A stretch of DNA of 12,140 nucleotides from Actinomycetes bacterium (GCA_021799915.1 JAJYZN010000075.1:1-12140); one strand, 5' to 3'. Shown: positions 5,866-12,140, numbered from the stretch's first letter. Notes: generated from the sequence alone by a model not told the origin. Made by a program: numbers and translations.

Positions 5866-6975
5866 GTGCCCGGATCCCAAACCTGCGCCACGCTGATCCT
5901 GGAATCACCCGAGCACCTGGTCGCGAACGAGATAGCAGTCCCCGACGTGGCCGACGACGACGCGCTCCTCCGGGTCGAGGCCTGCGGGCTCTGCGGCACC
6001 GACCACGAGCAGTATGCCGGGGTCTTGCCGGCCCCGGTCGGCGTACCCGGCCACGAGACGGTCGGGGTGATCGAGGCGATCGGCCCCCGGGCGGCAGAGC
6101 GCTGGGGCGTGGCGATCGGCCAGCGCGTCGCGGTGGAGGTGTTCCAGTCGTGCGGGCTCTGCCGTGCATGCCAGGCCGGGGACTACCGGCGCTGTGAACG
6201 CCACGGCATCGGGGACATGTACGGGTTCATCCCGGCTGACCGACCCCCTGGACTGTGGGGTGGCTATGCCCGCTTCCAGTACCTGGCACCGGACTCGAAG
6301 GTCCTGGCCGTCGACCCGGGACTCGACCCCGTCGTGGCCACCCTGTTCAACCCACTCGGGGCCGGCTTTCGATGGGGTGTGCAACTTCCCGGCACGTCGC
6401 CGGGCGATGTCGTCGCCATCCTCGGACCGGGGATCCGCGGGCTGTCGGCCGCGGCCGCGGCCCACCACGCCGGTGCAGGTTGCGTCATGGTGGTCGGCAA
6501 GGGACCAGGCGATGCGACCCGCTTGGCTCTTGCCCCGACATTCGGTGCGGCACTGGCGGTGGATTCGGCGATCGACGACCCCGTCAAGGCACTGACTGCG
6601 GCGTGCGGCACCTTGGCCGATGTCGTCGTCGACGTCACCGCCCGGGCTCCTGAGGCATTCGCGCAGGCAGTGGCCCTGGCTCGGCCTGGAGGGACCGTCG
6701 TCATCGCCGGTACGCGCGGTTCGCCGGAGACTCCGGGCTTCCATCCCGACCTCATCGTGTACAAGGAGTTGCGCCTGCTCGGCGCCCTCGGGGTCGACAC
6801 CCCGGCCTACCAGAGCGCGCTCGACCTCCTCGCCACCGGCAGGTACCCCTTCGAGAGCCTTCCCCGACGCACCGTGCCATTGGACCCGGCGTCGGTTGGC
6901 GGCTTGCTTGCAGACATGGGAGGCGCCGGCGGCGGTGAGCGTCCTGTGCACGGGGTGGTGCTCCCATGGGCGTGA
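5866..6975 (+). CDS. Zinc-dependent MDR-superfamily alcohol dehydrogenase
   Basis: The 369-aa protein is a medium-chain dehydrogenase/reductase. The catalytic zinc ligands are C43 (in CGTD) and H63-E64 (in PGHETVG). The structural zinc lobe is complete with C96, C99, C102 and C110 (CGLCRACQAGDYRRC). The Rossmann fold shows GPGIRGLSAAAAAHHAGAG as the dinucleotide-binding loop. It should oxidise an alcohol or reduce a carbonyl with NAD(P); the sequence recalls threonine/sorbitol dehydrogenase-like members, but the substrate is unknown. The frame is open back to TTG 5830, but that start would lie in the -35; GTG 5866 fits the promoter and gives a normal N-terminus (MPGSQTCATLILESPEHL). The stop overlaps the next gene, forming operon 2. 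Confidence 0.9.
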   Translation: MPGSQTCATLILESPEHLVANEIAVPDVADDDALLRVEACGLCGTDHEQYAGVLPAPVGVPGHETVGVIEAIGPRAAERWGVAIGQRVAVEVFQSCGLCRACQAGDYRRCERHGIGDMYGFIPADRPPGLWGGYARFQYLAPDSKVLAVDPGLDPVVATLFNPLGAGFRWGVQLPGTSPGDVVAILGPGIRGLSAAAAAHHAGAGCVMVVGKGPGDATRLALAPTFGAALAVDSAIDDPVKALTAACGTLADVVVDVTARAPEAFAQAVALARPGGTVVIAGTRGSPETPGFHPDLIVYKELRLLGALGVDTPAYQSALDLLATGRYPFESLPRRTVPLDPASVGGLLADMGGAGGGERPVHGVVLPWA

Positions 6976-7565
6976 GCAGCACCGACGGGAGCGAGGACGG
7001 CGGGGGGCGGATCCCCCCGCTCGGAGCTGAAGAAGCTCGGGTCCGCTCCGACGAGGTTGGCGTCCCCCACTACATGACGTCGCTCAACGTCTTTCGCGTG
7101 CTCCTGCAGAGCCCAGGAGTGGCACGGGCGTGCAACGAGCTACTCTCCGAGCTGCTCTTGCATGGCGCGCTCGATGTGCGGCTCCGAGAGCTCATCATCA
7201 TGAGGTTGGGTTGGACGACCGGTTCGGTCTACGAATGGACCCAGCACTGGCGCGTCGCCACTGACCTGGGCGTCTCGGCCGAGGACCTTCTCGGCGTTCG
7301 CACATGGGAGCGCTACCCAGGTTTCGGAGCGACCGAGCGGGCAGTGCTGGCCGCCACCGACGAGACCGTTCGCGACGGCGCAGTATCGGCCGCCACGTGG
7401 CAAGACCTGTGCGACCACGTGGCAGCAGATCCGGCCGTGCTCGTGGAGCTGCTGGCCGTGATCGGGTGCTGGCGCATGGTGGCGTCGATCCTGCGCAGCG
7501 CGCAGGTTCCACTCGAAGAGGGTGCCGCGCCGTGGCCCCCCGACGGCCTGGCGCCGCGGGGTTGA
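6966..7565 (+). CDS. Carboxymuconolactone decarboxylase (CMD)/AhpD-like family protein
   Basis: The 199-aa product has the CMD helical fold in residues 38-120. LNVFRVLLQSPGVARACNELLSELL leads into LDVRLRELIIMRLGW, then YEWTQHW with E90 and H94. In redox-active AhpD relatives a CxxC motif is present; here the corresponding region reads TGSVYEW, so peroxidase/disulfide chemistry is unlikely and a decarboxylase or unassigned role is more plausible. Such proteins are common in aromatic and terpenoid catabolic clusters. ATG 6966 lies 10 bp inside the dehydrogenase gene; GTG 6972, giving a GTGA overlap, is an equally plausible start. Both imply translational coupling with the dehydrogenase. It converges on the thioesterase gene with a 21-bp gap. 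Confidence 0.85.
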   Translation: MGVSSTDGSEDGGGRIPPLGAEEARVRSDEVGVPHYMTSLNVFRVLLQSPGVARACNELLSELLLHGALDVRLRELIIMRLGWTTGSVYEWTQHWRVATDLGVSAEDLLGVRTWERYPGFGATERAVLAATDETVRDGAVSAATWQDLCDHVAADPAVLVELLAVIGCWRMVASILRSAQVPLEEGAAPWPPDGLAPRG

Positions 7566-7586
7566 CCCGTGCGCTCGACGGACCGC

Positions 7587-8069
7587 TCAGGTGATCCGGT
7601 ACGTCTGAAGGGCCTGTGCCAGGACCCTCCCAGAGGGATCGGTAGCGGTGATCTGAGTGAAGATGAGCTCGCGGGCCCGCCGGACAGTCACCGCTCGGCA
7701 CACCAGGTCGGTCCGGTCCGAGGCAGCCAGGTACTGGACCGACATGGAGACGGTGGCAGCCCGCACCCCGCGGTCGAAGTCATGGTTCGACCATGCAGCC
7801 AGCGCCCCGGCGGTGTCGAGCATCGTCGCCACGACCCCGCCATGGTAGGTGTGACCGTCGTTCGAGAGGTCGTGACGGAACGGCAGGCGGATCTCCACCT
7901 CGTCGGGCTCGTAGTGCTCGACGACCAGGCCCAGCGTCGCCAGGTACGGCGTTCCGACGAACAACGCCGGCATGGCCTGGCGCCGTACGACCTGCTCCTC
8001 CTCGCTGAGCGCGGGAGGGCCGCCGCCGGCTCCGCTCACAGCCGCTCCGCCCCGATCGTCCGGTCCCAC
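7587..8069 (-). CDS. PaaI-type hotdog-fold acyl-CoA thioesterase
   Basis: The 160-aa product contains a hotdog domain. Its signature GHTYHGGVVATMLDTAGALAAW has HGG at 76-78 and the catalytic-type Asp85, as in PaaI/YbgC-like thioesterases, which hydrolyse aryl- or acyl-CoA thioesters in the cytosol. The start is GTG 8069: AGGAGG lies at 8081-8076 with 6-nt spacing. The longer frame to 8090 begins upstream of this site. The first 20 residues (Gly/Ala-rich) are probably disordered. It is divergent from tetR with operator site B between, so it is likely controlled by that regulator. It could release CoA from a pathway intermediate or rescue dead-end thioesters. Confidence 0.86.
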   Translation of the reverse strand: MGPDDRGGAAVSGAGGGPPALSEEEQVVRRQAMPALFVGTPYLATLGLVVEHYEPDEVEIRLPFRHDLSNDGHTYHGGVVATMLDTAGALAAWSNHDFDRGVRAATVSMSVQYLAASDRTDLVCRAVTVRRARELIFTQITATDPSGRVLAQALQTYRIT

Positions 8070-8075
8070 CTTCCA

Positions 8076-8081
8076 CCTCCT
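8076..8081 (-). promoter_or_regulatory. Ribosome binding site for thioesterase
   Basis: Perfect AGGAGG on the minus strand, 6 nt before GTG 8069. It fixes the start seven codons inside the longest open frame. Confidence 0.8.
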
Positions 8082-8094
8082 GGATCCCACTATG

Positions 8095-8109
8095 CTGACT
8101 GATGAGTCA
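8095..8109 (-). promoter_or_regulatory. TetR-type operator, site B, in thioesterase-tetR intergenic region
   Basis: The minus strand reads TGACTCATCAGTCAG, identical over 15 bp to site A. It lies about 26 bp upstream of the thioesterase start and about 155 bp upstream of the tetR start, placed to act on both divergent genes. TATGCT at 8091-8096 could be a -10 for tetR that the operator overlaps; no convincing matching -35 was found in either direction. Confidence 0.75.
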
Positions 8110-8250
8110 GTCTAGAGCAGCGCGAGCTTGTGGCAAGGCCCCGAGCCACCGTCGGCAGCCTCAACAATGAAGACAGGAAGCGCAGCGTTGTCGTGGCCGG
8201 CATCGGCGTCGGGAAGATGGGCGTGGCGAGCGCCGGGCCACAGAAGCGCC

Positions 8251-8257
8251 AGAGGAG
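8251..8257 (+). promoter_or_regulatory. Ribosome binding site for tetR
   Basis: AGAGGAG lies 7 nt before ATG 8265 and selects this start over GTG 8130 and ATG 8217 in the same open frame. Confidence 0.8.
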
Positions 8258-8264
8258 CACAGCC

Positions 8265-8894
8265 ATGCAGCGGGCGATGAACGACGAGAGCAAGGCGCAG
8301 CGGCGGACTCAGCTCCTGCAGGCCGCCAAAGACGTCTTCGCCGAGAAGGGGTACCACACAGCCACCATGGCCGACGTGGCCCGATCAGCTCAGGTCTCCT
8401 ACGGCAGCGTGTACTGGTACTTCGATTCCAAAGACGAGCTCTTCCGGGCCCTCATGTCCGACTGCGAGATGGCGTTGCGCGACCATGTCGGCACGGCGCT
8501 TCAGACGACGCCCGATACAGGTGACCCGGCGGCACCGTTCAGGGCAGCAGTCCAAGCGGCGTTCGAGTTCTTCGAAGCAGACCCGCCCCTCGTGAAGCTC
8601 CTTTTCCGCGACGCTCAAACTCTCGGTCGCGGAATCGAGACCCACTTGGTCGGGATCTACGAGGGGTTCATCTCCGACATCGAGCGGATCGTCGTACCGG
8701 CCCAGGCCGCGGGAGCGGTAATCGACGCCCCGCCACGAATGGTGGCGTTCTCGATTGCCGCCCTCGTGGGGCAGATCGCATTGCGCCGATCAATCACCGA
8801 CGACGGCTTCAATGCTCGCGAAGTCGCGGACTTTGTCGTCGACATGCTCCTGAGCGGCTTGCGGCCGCGCCGGGAACCGGTTGCTTGGGGCTAG
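8265..8894 (+). CDS. TetR/AcrR-family transcriptional regulator
   Basis: The 209-aa product, from ATG 8265 behind AGAGGAG, has the length usual for the family. The N-terminal DNA-binding domain spans residues 13-60: RRTQLLQAAKDVFAEKGY, then the helix-turn-helix TMADVARSAQVSYGSVYWYF, then KDELF. The C-terminal helical ligand-binding domain (about 80-205) has no recognised subfamily signature. Members dimerise, bind palindromic operators and release DNA when a small ligand, often a pathway substrate or acyl-CoA, binds. The operator-like sequence 155 bp upstream recurs at two nearby catabolic promoters, so this protein is the likely local repressor of the cassette and of itself. A leader of roughly 150 nt separates site B from the start. 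It converges on the minus-strand hypothetical gene. Confidence 0.92.
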   Translation: MQRAMNDESKAQRRTQLLQAAKDVFAEKGYHTATMADVARSAQVSYGSVYWYFDSKDELFRALMSDCEMALRDHVGTALQTTPDTGDPAAPFRAAVQAAFEFFEADPPLVKLLFRDAQTLGRGIETHLVGIYEGFISDIERIVVPAQAAGAVIDAPPRMVAFSIAALVGQIALRRSITDDGFNAREVADFVVDMLLSGLRPRREPVAWG

Positions 8895-8906
8895 TCGTCG
8901 AGGACA

Positions 8907-8920
8907 AGCGCTTCGGCGCT
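8907..8920. terminator. Possible short hairpin between convergent genes
   Basis: AGCGC, TTCG, GCGCT forms a 5-bp stem with a stable TTCG tetraloop 12 bp after the tetR stop and 28 bp from the convergent gene's stop. There is no T-tract, so intrinsic termination is doubtful. Confidence 0.3.
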
Positions 8921-8948
8921 CGATCCAGATTCTTGCCGCTCGTCAGGT

Positions 8949-9365
8949 TCAGGCCGTCAGTGGTTCCGCGCCCGCACCGAGCGCAGATCCGCCAGCCGGC
9001 CCCTGCCCCTCGTGTGGAACCACGTCGGCATCTGCCCCAGTGACCGCAGTGCTCGCTCCCATCAAGGCGTCGAGTTGTTGGGCCAACGCCTCGATCTCAG
9101 CTGAGCTGTACCAATTGCGGTCCAACGTCAATCCGAGGTGCCGTTGGAGTAGTGCCAACGCTTCGGGCACCGAGCTCACGTCGTCGTAGACTGCAAAAAG
9201 ACGAGCTTGGACGGCCTGGGCTGACACCATCGGTGCACCGCGCCGAATGGACTCGTCCACCAGGGCGCGAATTCGCGCGCCGGGCGAATGGGTCTCACTG
9301 ATGCCGTCGATGCTGACCGCCGGCACTCCGTCAACAATCGGATCGAATCCTCTCGTCTCGTCCAT
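8949..9365 (-). CDS. Hypothetical protein, unrecognised family
   Basis: The 138-aa product starts at ATG 9365 behind AGGAAGGTGG (9380-9371, 5-nt spacing). I do not recognise the family. The central part is predicted helical: SPGARIRALVDESIRRG, then AQAVQARLFAVYDD, PEALALLQRHLG, and SAEIEALAQQLDALM. The last 25 residues are Gly/Ala-rich and probably disordered. No signal peptide or membrane segment is seen. An upstream in-frame ATG at 9449 also has a good site (GGAGG, 5-nt spacing) and would give 166 aa with C12, C19, C22 and H28, a possible metal-binding extension. The gene lies downstream of the CLC gene on the same strand, 232 bp away, and may or may not share its transcript. The much longer open frame to 10073 is a shadow of the CLC gene. 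Confidence 0.65.
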   Translation of the reverse strand: MDETRGFDPIVDGVPAVSIDGISETHSPGARIRALVDESIRRGAPMVSAQAVQARLFAVYDDVSSVPEALALLQRHLGLTLDRNWYSSAEIEALAQQLDALMGASTAVTGADADVVPHEGQGPAGGSALGAGAEPLTA

Positions 9366-9457
9366 GTGACCCACCTTCCTCATGCATTTGTCGCAGCGCA
9401 CCCGGTCGCTATCGCACTCTGAACCCCACTCTGTCTCTTCCAACACCATCCAGGCCT

Positions 9458-9480
9458 CCGGTGTTCCGGCGACACACCGG
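9458..9480. other. GC-rich inverted repeat upstream of hypothetical gene
   Basis: CCGGTGT (9458-9464) and ACACCGG (9474-9480) form a perfect 7-bp stem with a 9-nt loop. It lies between the CLC stop and the hypothetical gene and touches the GGAGG of the upstream alternative start. No T-run follows, so a terminator is not established. Confidence 0.35.
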
Positions 9481-9597
9481 CGAACTGACCCTTTGATCCG
9501 ACCCCTTCGGCGCTGCTTGCCGGATTGGTCGGTCACCCAGCATGCAGCGGTTCGCGTCGTAGCGCTCCGAACTGGGTACCCCGGAGGTGTCTCGGCG

Positions 9598-11373
9598 TCA
9601 TGTGCCCCGATCCAAGCGACCATGACTGCTGTCATCGATTGGGGACTGATCCGTTGCTGTCGGGTCGTCGTGCGCCGCTGGTGGCGCGGCTGAAGTCCGC
9701 TCGGCAGTGGTCGCGTCAGCCGCGCCCGTCGTTGTGGTCGCAGGGGTCGCGCGGGCCTTCCGACGAGCGAGTCGTGCCGCCCAAGGACCGAGCGACGGGG
9801 CCTGGATGTCCTCATCGGCGATCCGGCGACGAAGCTCGGTGCCAAGCTGGGTCCAGTGAATGCTGCCGATGATCCTTCCGTGATCGGTGACTGCCACGCT
9901 CGGGGTGCCCGGGTCGAGCAGCATGGGCAATGCTTCAGAAAGGTAGGCCCACCGATCCACGGTTGGCTGGTCGCGATCGGCTCCAGTCGCCTCGTCAACG
10001 GGTTCCATGACGAGCCCGGCGACACGCATACGCAGTGGGTCCGTCTGGGCGTCGAAGTCGACTCGGTAGCCACGGCGACGCAGCTTGTCAGTCATGACTC
10101 GCTCATCGACTCCCAGCTCGGCGACGAGCTCGGCCACCCCCGCTGCCAGGAGCAACGGAACGAGCATGCTGTAGGCACCGGTCACCTCGGCGGCGAAAAT
10201 CGCGCCGGTGAGGAGCGCTCGAGCACTCGCACCAAAGGTGGCGCCCATGCCGACCAAAGCGAAGGCACCAGGTTGGATGTGGGCACCGGGAAACATGTGG
10301 GCAAAGCCGATTCCCACCATTTCGCCCATCGTCGCCCCGACCAGGAAGATCGGCGCCAGCGTGCCACCTGACGTGTTCGATCCCAACCCGATCCACCATG
10401 AGGTCATCTTTCCGATGAAGAGGACGGCGGCCGCTCCCAAAAGGAACCGGCCGTTGACGGCATCACTGATCGCCCAGTAGCCCACGGACAACGAGCCGGG
10501 CACGGCCAGCCCGATCGCACCGAAGCCGAGTGCGCCGACGATTGGTTGAGTCCACTCGGGGATCGGTAGCCGGCGGAAGCCGCCTTCGAGGATGAACAGT
10601 CCCCGGTTGAGCACGACGGCCAGCGCGCCGGCAGCCAGGCCCACCACCCCGAACAACGGAAGCTGGCTGACATGGAAGACAAGCGGGTGCACCACGGCAA
10701 AGAGGGGGCGAGGTTCAAGGAGCACGTCGTGGAGAGCGCCGGCGACCGAGGTGGCGAGCACGAGGGGCACCAAAGCTCGAAGTGAGCGTTCGAACAGCAA
10801 TAGCTCGAACGCGAGGATGACCGCGGCAACCGGGGTTGCAAACACCCCGGCCATGCCCGCGGCGGCACCCGTTGCAAGCAGGATCCGCCGCTCCGCCGGG
10901 CTCGCCGGCACCAGTTGGCCGATGAGGGAGCCGACCGACGCGCCCGTGACGATGATGGGCCCCTCGGCCCCGAACGGTCCACCGGTGCCCATCGCAACCG
11001 CCGCCGACAGCGGCTTGGCCAGTGCAGCACGCGGTTGGACGCGGCTGTCGCGGAACAAGATCGCCTCGAGGGACTCGGGGATACCGTGCCCTTTGATGAT
11101 CGGGCTCCAATGTGCCAGGACAATGACGACCAACGCGCCACCGACCGCTACCGCCAGAAGCACCGGCGTCGGGTGGTAGTGGCGCAGGTTCGGAAGCTGC
11201 CAGCCAAAGCGGTGCAGCAGCGCCAGATTGCTGATGAGCCCGACGAGGTGAACGACCGCGTCGGCGGCAACGCCGCCGACGCCGCCGAGCAAGACTCCGG
11301 CCACAGCCAGCACAGCCAACCGCTGCCGGGTCGTTCCAAGGCTGACGTGGGGGTCTACGCCTTTCAGATACAT
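9598..11373 (-). CDS. CLC-family chloride channel/antiporter with degenerate CBS region
   Basis: The protein is 591 aa from ATG 11373. The CLC core (about residues 15-430) has the selectivity motifs KGHGIPE (94-100, GSGIP in E. coli), GPFGAEGP (gating Glu137, GREGP in E. coli) and GSNTSGGTLAPIF (GxFxP region). FATPVAAVILAFELLLFE aligns E190 with E202 of the E. coli protein and L191 with the proton-path Glu203. It transports Cl- or another anion across the cytoplasmic membrane. Residues about 455-530 (MRVAGLVMEPV to SVAVTDHGRIIGSIHW) look like one degenerate CBS unit, and the last 50 residues are a disordered Ala/Thr-rich tail. The frame is open to 11451, but a near-perfect palindrome lies between 11381 and 11396 and favours 11373; no Shine-Dalgarno is seen there. 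Confidence 0.88.
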   Translation of the reverse strand: MYLKGVDPHVSLGTTRQRLAVLAVAGVLLGGVGGVAADAVVHLVGLISNLALLHRFGWQLPNLRHYHPTPVLLAVAVGGALVVIVLAHWSPIIKGHGIPESLEAILFRDSRVQPRAALAKPLSAAVAMGTGGPFGAEGPIIVTGASVGSLIGQLVPASPAERRILLATGAAAGMAGVFATPVAAVILAFELLLFERSLRALVPLVLATSVAGALHDVLLEPRPLFAVVHPLVFHVSQLPLFGVVGLAAGALAVVLNRGLFILEGGFRRLPIPEWTQPIVGALGFGAIGLAVPGSLSVGYWAISDAVNGRFLLGAAAVLFIGKMTSWWIGLGSNTSGGTLAPIFLVGATMGEMVGIGFAHMFPGAHIQPGAFALVGMGATFGASARALLTGAIFAAEVTGAYSMLVPLLLAAGVAELVAELGVDERVMTDKLRRRGYRVDFDAQTDPLRMRVAGLVMEPVDEATGADRDQPTVDRWAYLSEALPMLLDPGTPSVAVTDHGRIIGSIHWTQLGTELRRRIADEDIQAPSLGPWAARLARRKARATPATTTTGAADATTAERTSAAPPAAHDDPTATDQSPIDDSSHGRLDRGT

Positions 11374-11374
11374 C

Positions 11375-11418
11375 GCAACACGATATCTAAATATCGCCGA
11401 CCGATGTATATGCGTTGC
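11375..11418. promoter_or_regulatory. Nested inverted repeats upstream of CLC gene
   Basis: CGATATCTAAATATCG (11381-11396) has perfect 6-bp arms around CTAA. It is enclosed by GCAAC (11375-11379) and GTTGC (11414-11418). The minus strand TATCGT (11385-11380) could be a -10 placed 6 nt before ATG 11373, giving a leaderless message with the palindrome over the -10, as expected of a repressor site. No good -35 was found. The rest of the gap to 11656 shows no gene or clear structure. Confidence 0.45.
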
Positions 11419-11656
11419 ATTGGCCATCTGCTGGTCTCGCAGCGGTGGCACTTTCGCCCAACCGCCGGCCCACCCGTTCGACGACCTTCCGCACGAGGTC
11501 CCGGCCGGTCAGCTCGACCGCCGCGCGCGGAGTGACGAAACCGTTCGTGATCTCATCTGACCTGGTGAGGTCTTCACGTTTGGGTTTGACCAGGCATTAC
11601 GTAGCGTGATCCTGGAGCCACCCACGCGGTAAGCGCCTGGCGCCCACACGGAAGGT

Positions 11657-11998
11657 TCAGCGTCGACGCGGCGTGCGTGGATCGGCTTCGAGCACCGAGA
11701 CGCTCAGAGCCTCGATCTCACGGACGAGCGCCTTTAAGCGTCGATGGTTGTCGAACCACTCTTGGTACTCTGCGACCTGGTCGGCGCCGAGCGTGCGACT
11801 CACCGTCTTGCCGGCCACCTTGCGGCTCCATTGGAAGTAGGGACCGTGGAGGGCTGGCGGGTCCGCGTGGCAGTGGCACCCGGAGTGCGTGCACGAAAAG
11901 TGCCGCTCGGTGAGGCTGCCGGGGAGGGCGAAGCCCATTTCGCCGAGAGCCCGAGCGATCCGGGCCTGCTCATTGGCATCACTCGCACTGACGACCAC
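11657..11998 (-). CDS. Small Cys/His-rich DUF6788-like protein
   Basis: The 113-aa product starts at GTG 11998 behind GGGAAGG (12011-12005, 6-nt spacing). The core CTHSGCHCHADPP (C36, C41, C43 with H38, H42, H44) looks like a small metal-binding knuckle. HGPYFQWSRKVAGKTVSRTL follows, then an amphipathic helix with EWFDNHRRLKALVREIE. This C-x4-C-x-C, HGPY-x-W and KT-x-R order is what I recall for DUF6788 proteins, often found in variable regions of actinobacterial genomes. The function is unknown; nucleic-acid association is only a guess from the basic, Cys/His-rich character. Upstream lies the palindrome GTATATATAC and a possible divergent gene. Confidence 0.72.
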   Translation of the reverse strand: MVVSASDANEQARIARALGEMGFALPGSLTERHFSCTHSGCHCHADPPALHGPYFQWSRKVAGKTVSRTLGADQVAEYQEWFDNHRRLKALVREIEALSVSVLEADPRTPRRR

Positions 11999-12042
11999 GC
12001 TCTACCTTCCCACGAGGATCCCCCACCGGGAGGGTTGCACCC

Positions 12043-12053
12043 AGTATATATAC
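12043..12053. promoter_or_regulatory. AT-rich palindrome, possible divergent promoter
   Basis: GTATATATAC at 12044-12053 is a perfect 10-bp palindrome in GC-rich surroundings. On the minus strand TATACT (12048-12043) could serve as -10 for the DUF6788-like gene; on the plus strand TATATA (12045-12050) lies 6 nt before GTG 12057. No clear -35 is present on either side. Confidence 0.4.
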
Positions 12054-12056
12054 GGT

Positions 12057-12140
12057 GTGCTCTCCGCACAGGTGGTCGCCGTCATCGAGGGATTCACGCC
12101 GCGTCTCGTGTCGCTCGAAGCCGCCGCCTTCGCAAAGAAG
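12057..12140 (+). CDS. Possible gene running off the right edge (3' partial)
   Basis: The frame from GTG 12057 is open to the window end: 28 codons reading VLSAQVVAVIEGFTPRLVSL and then EAAAFAKK. It looks amphipathic and protein-like and could be leaderless from the palindromic AT-rich element just upstream. It is too short to identify or to be sure it is coding. Confidence 0.3.
   Translation, partial: MLSAQVVAVIEGFTPRLVSLEAAAFAKK

Noticed and set aside
5272..5880. Minus-strand open frame encoding Gly-Leu-Gly-Trp repeats
   Set aside because: It is only the reverse reading of the pentamer array, open because of the repeat; it overlaps the hydrolase core and has no start context.
10090..10099. 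AGTCATGACT palindrome as a fourth TetR operator
   Set aside because: It lies deep inside the CLC coding region, has different half-site spacing from sites A and B, and no promoter nearby.
9598..11373. CLC gene as part of a fluoride-resistance (CLC-F) unit
   Set aside because: No fluoride riboswitch-like leader or CLC-F-type motif was recognised; the GAEGP gating motif fits ordinary CLC proteins.

Overview
The window is high-GC DNA with GTG starts, 4-nt GTGA gene overlaps and at least one probable leaderless promoter. It also carries a mycothiol-dependent-isomerase-type (MDMPI) protein and small membrane proteins of an actinobacterial type. This points to an actinobacterium, possibly of the Acidimicrobiia; that placement is inference, not a search result.

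Left part (1-3532): a truncated PLP-dependent lyase/decarboxylase resembling sphingosine-1-phosphate lyase runs in from the left edge. Two small membrane protein genes follow, coupled to it and to each other by GTGA overlaps; they look like divergent tandem paralogues. Two different 18-bp tandem repeats lie here, one inside the first membrane protein gene and one just after the second. A convergent MFS transporter (minus strand) follows, then a divergent DinB/MDMPI-fold protein.

Central part (3533-8894): a probable catabolic cassette. The genes are nitronate monooxygenase and alpha/beta hydrolase (operon 1), zinc-dependent MDR alcohol dehydrogenase and carboxymuconolactone-decarboxylase-family protein (operon 2), a PaaI-type hotdog thioesterase (minus strand), and a divergent TetR regulator. 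One operator-like sequence occurs at three places: over the -35/spacer of operon 1, in degenerate form over the -35/spacer of operon 2, and between the thioesterase and tetR genes. The last site has 15 bp identical to the first. The simplest reading is one local TetR regulon that detects and processes a small organic or CoA-linked substrate; the substrate cannot be read from the sequence.

The hydrolase gene ends in an uninterrupted array of 35 pentamers, CCCA(A/G), which abuts the operon 2 operator. The array is open in all three frames and is followed by a stop in each frame. Its complementary strand is a run of GGG tracts able to form G-quadruplexes. This array and the three-site regulon are the most notable features.

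Right part (8895-12140): all genes are on the minus strand. They are an unrecognised 138-aa (or 166-aa) protein, a CLC-family chloride channel/antiporter with a degenerate C-terminal CBS region, and a small Cys/His-rich DUF6788-like protein. A possible divergent gene runs off the right edge. No rRNA, tRNA, CRISPR array or complete insertion sequence was seen.
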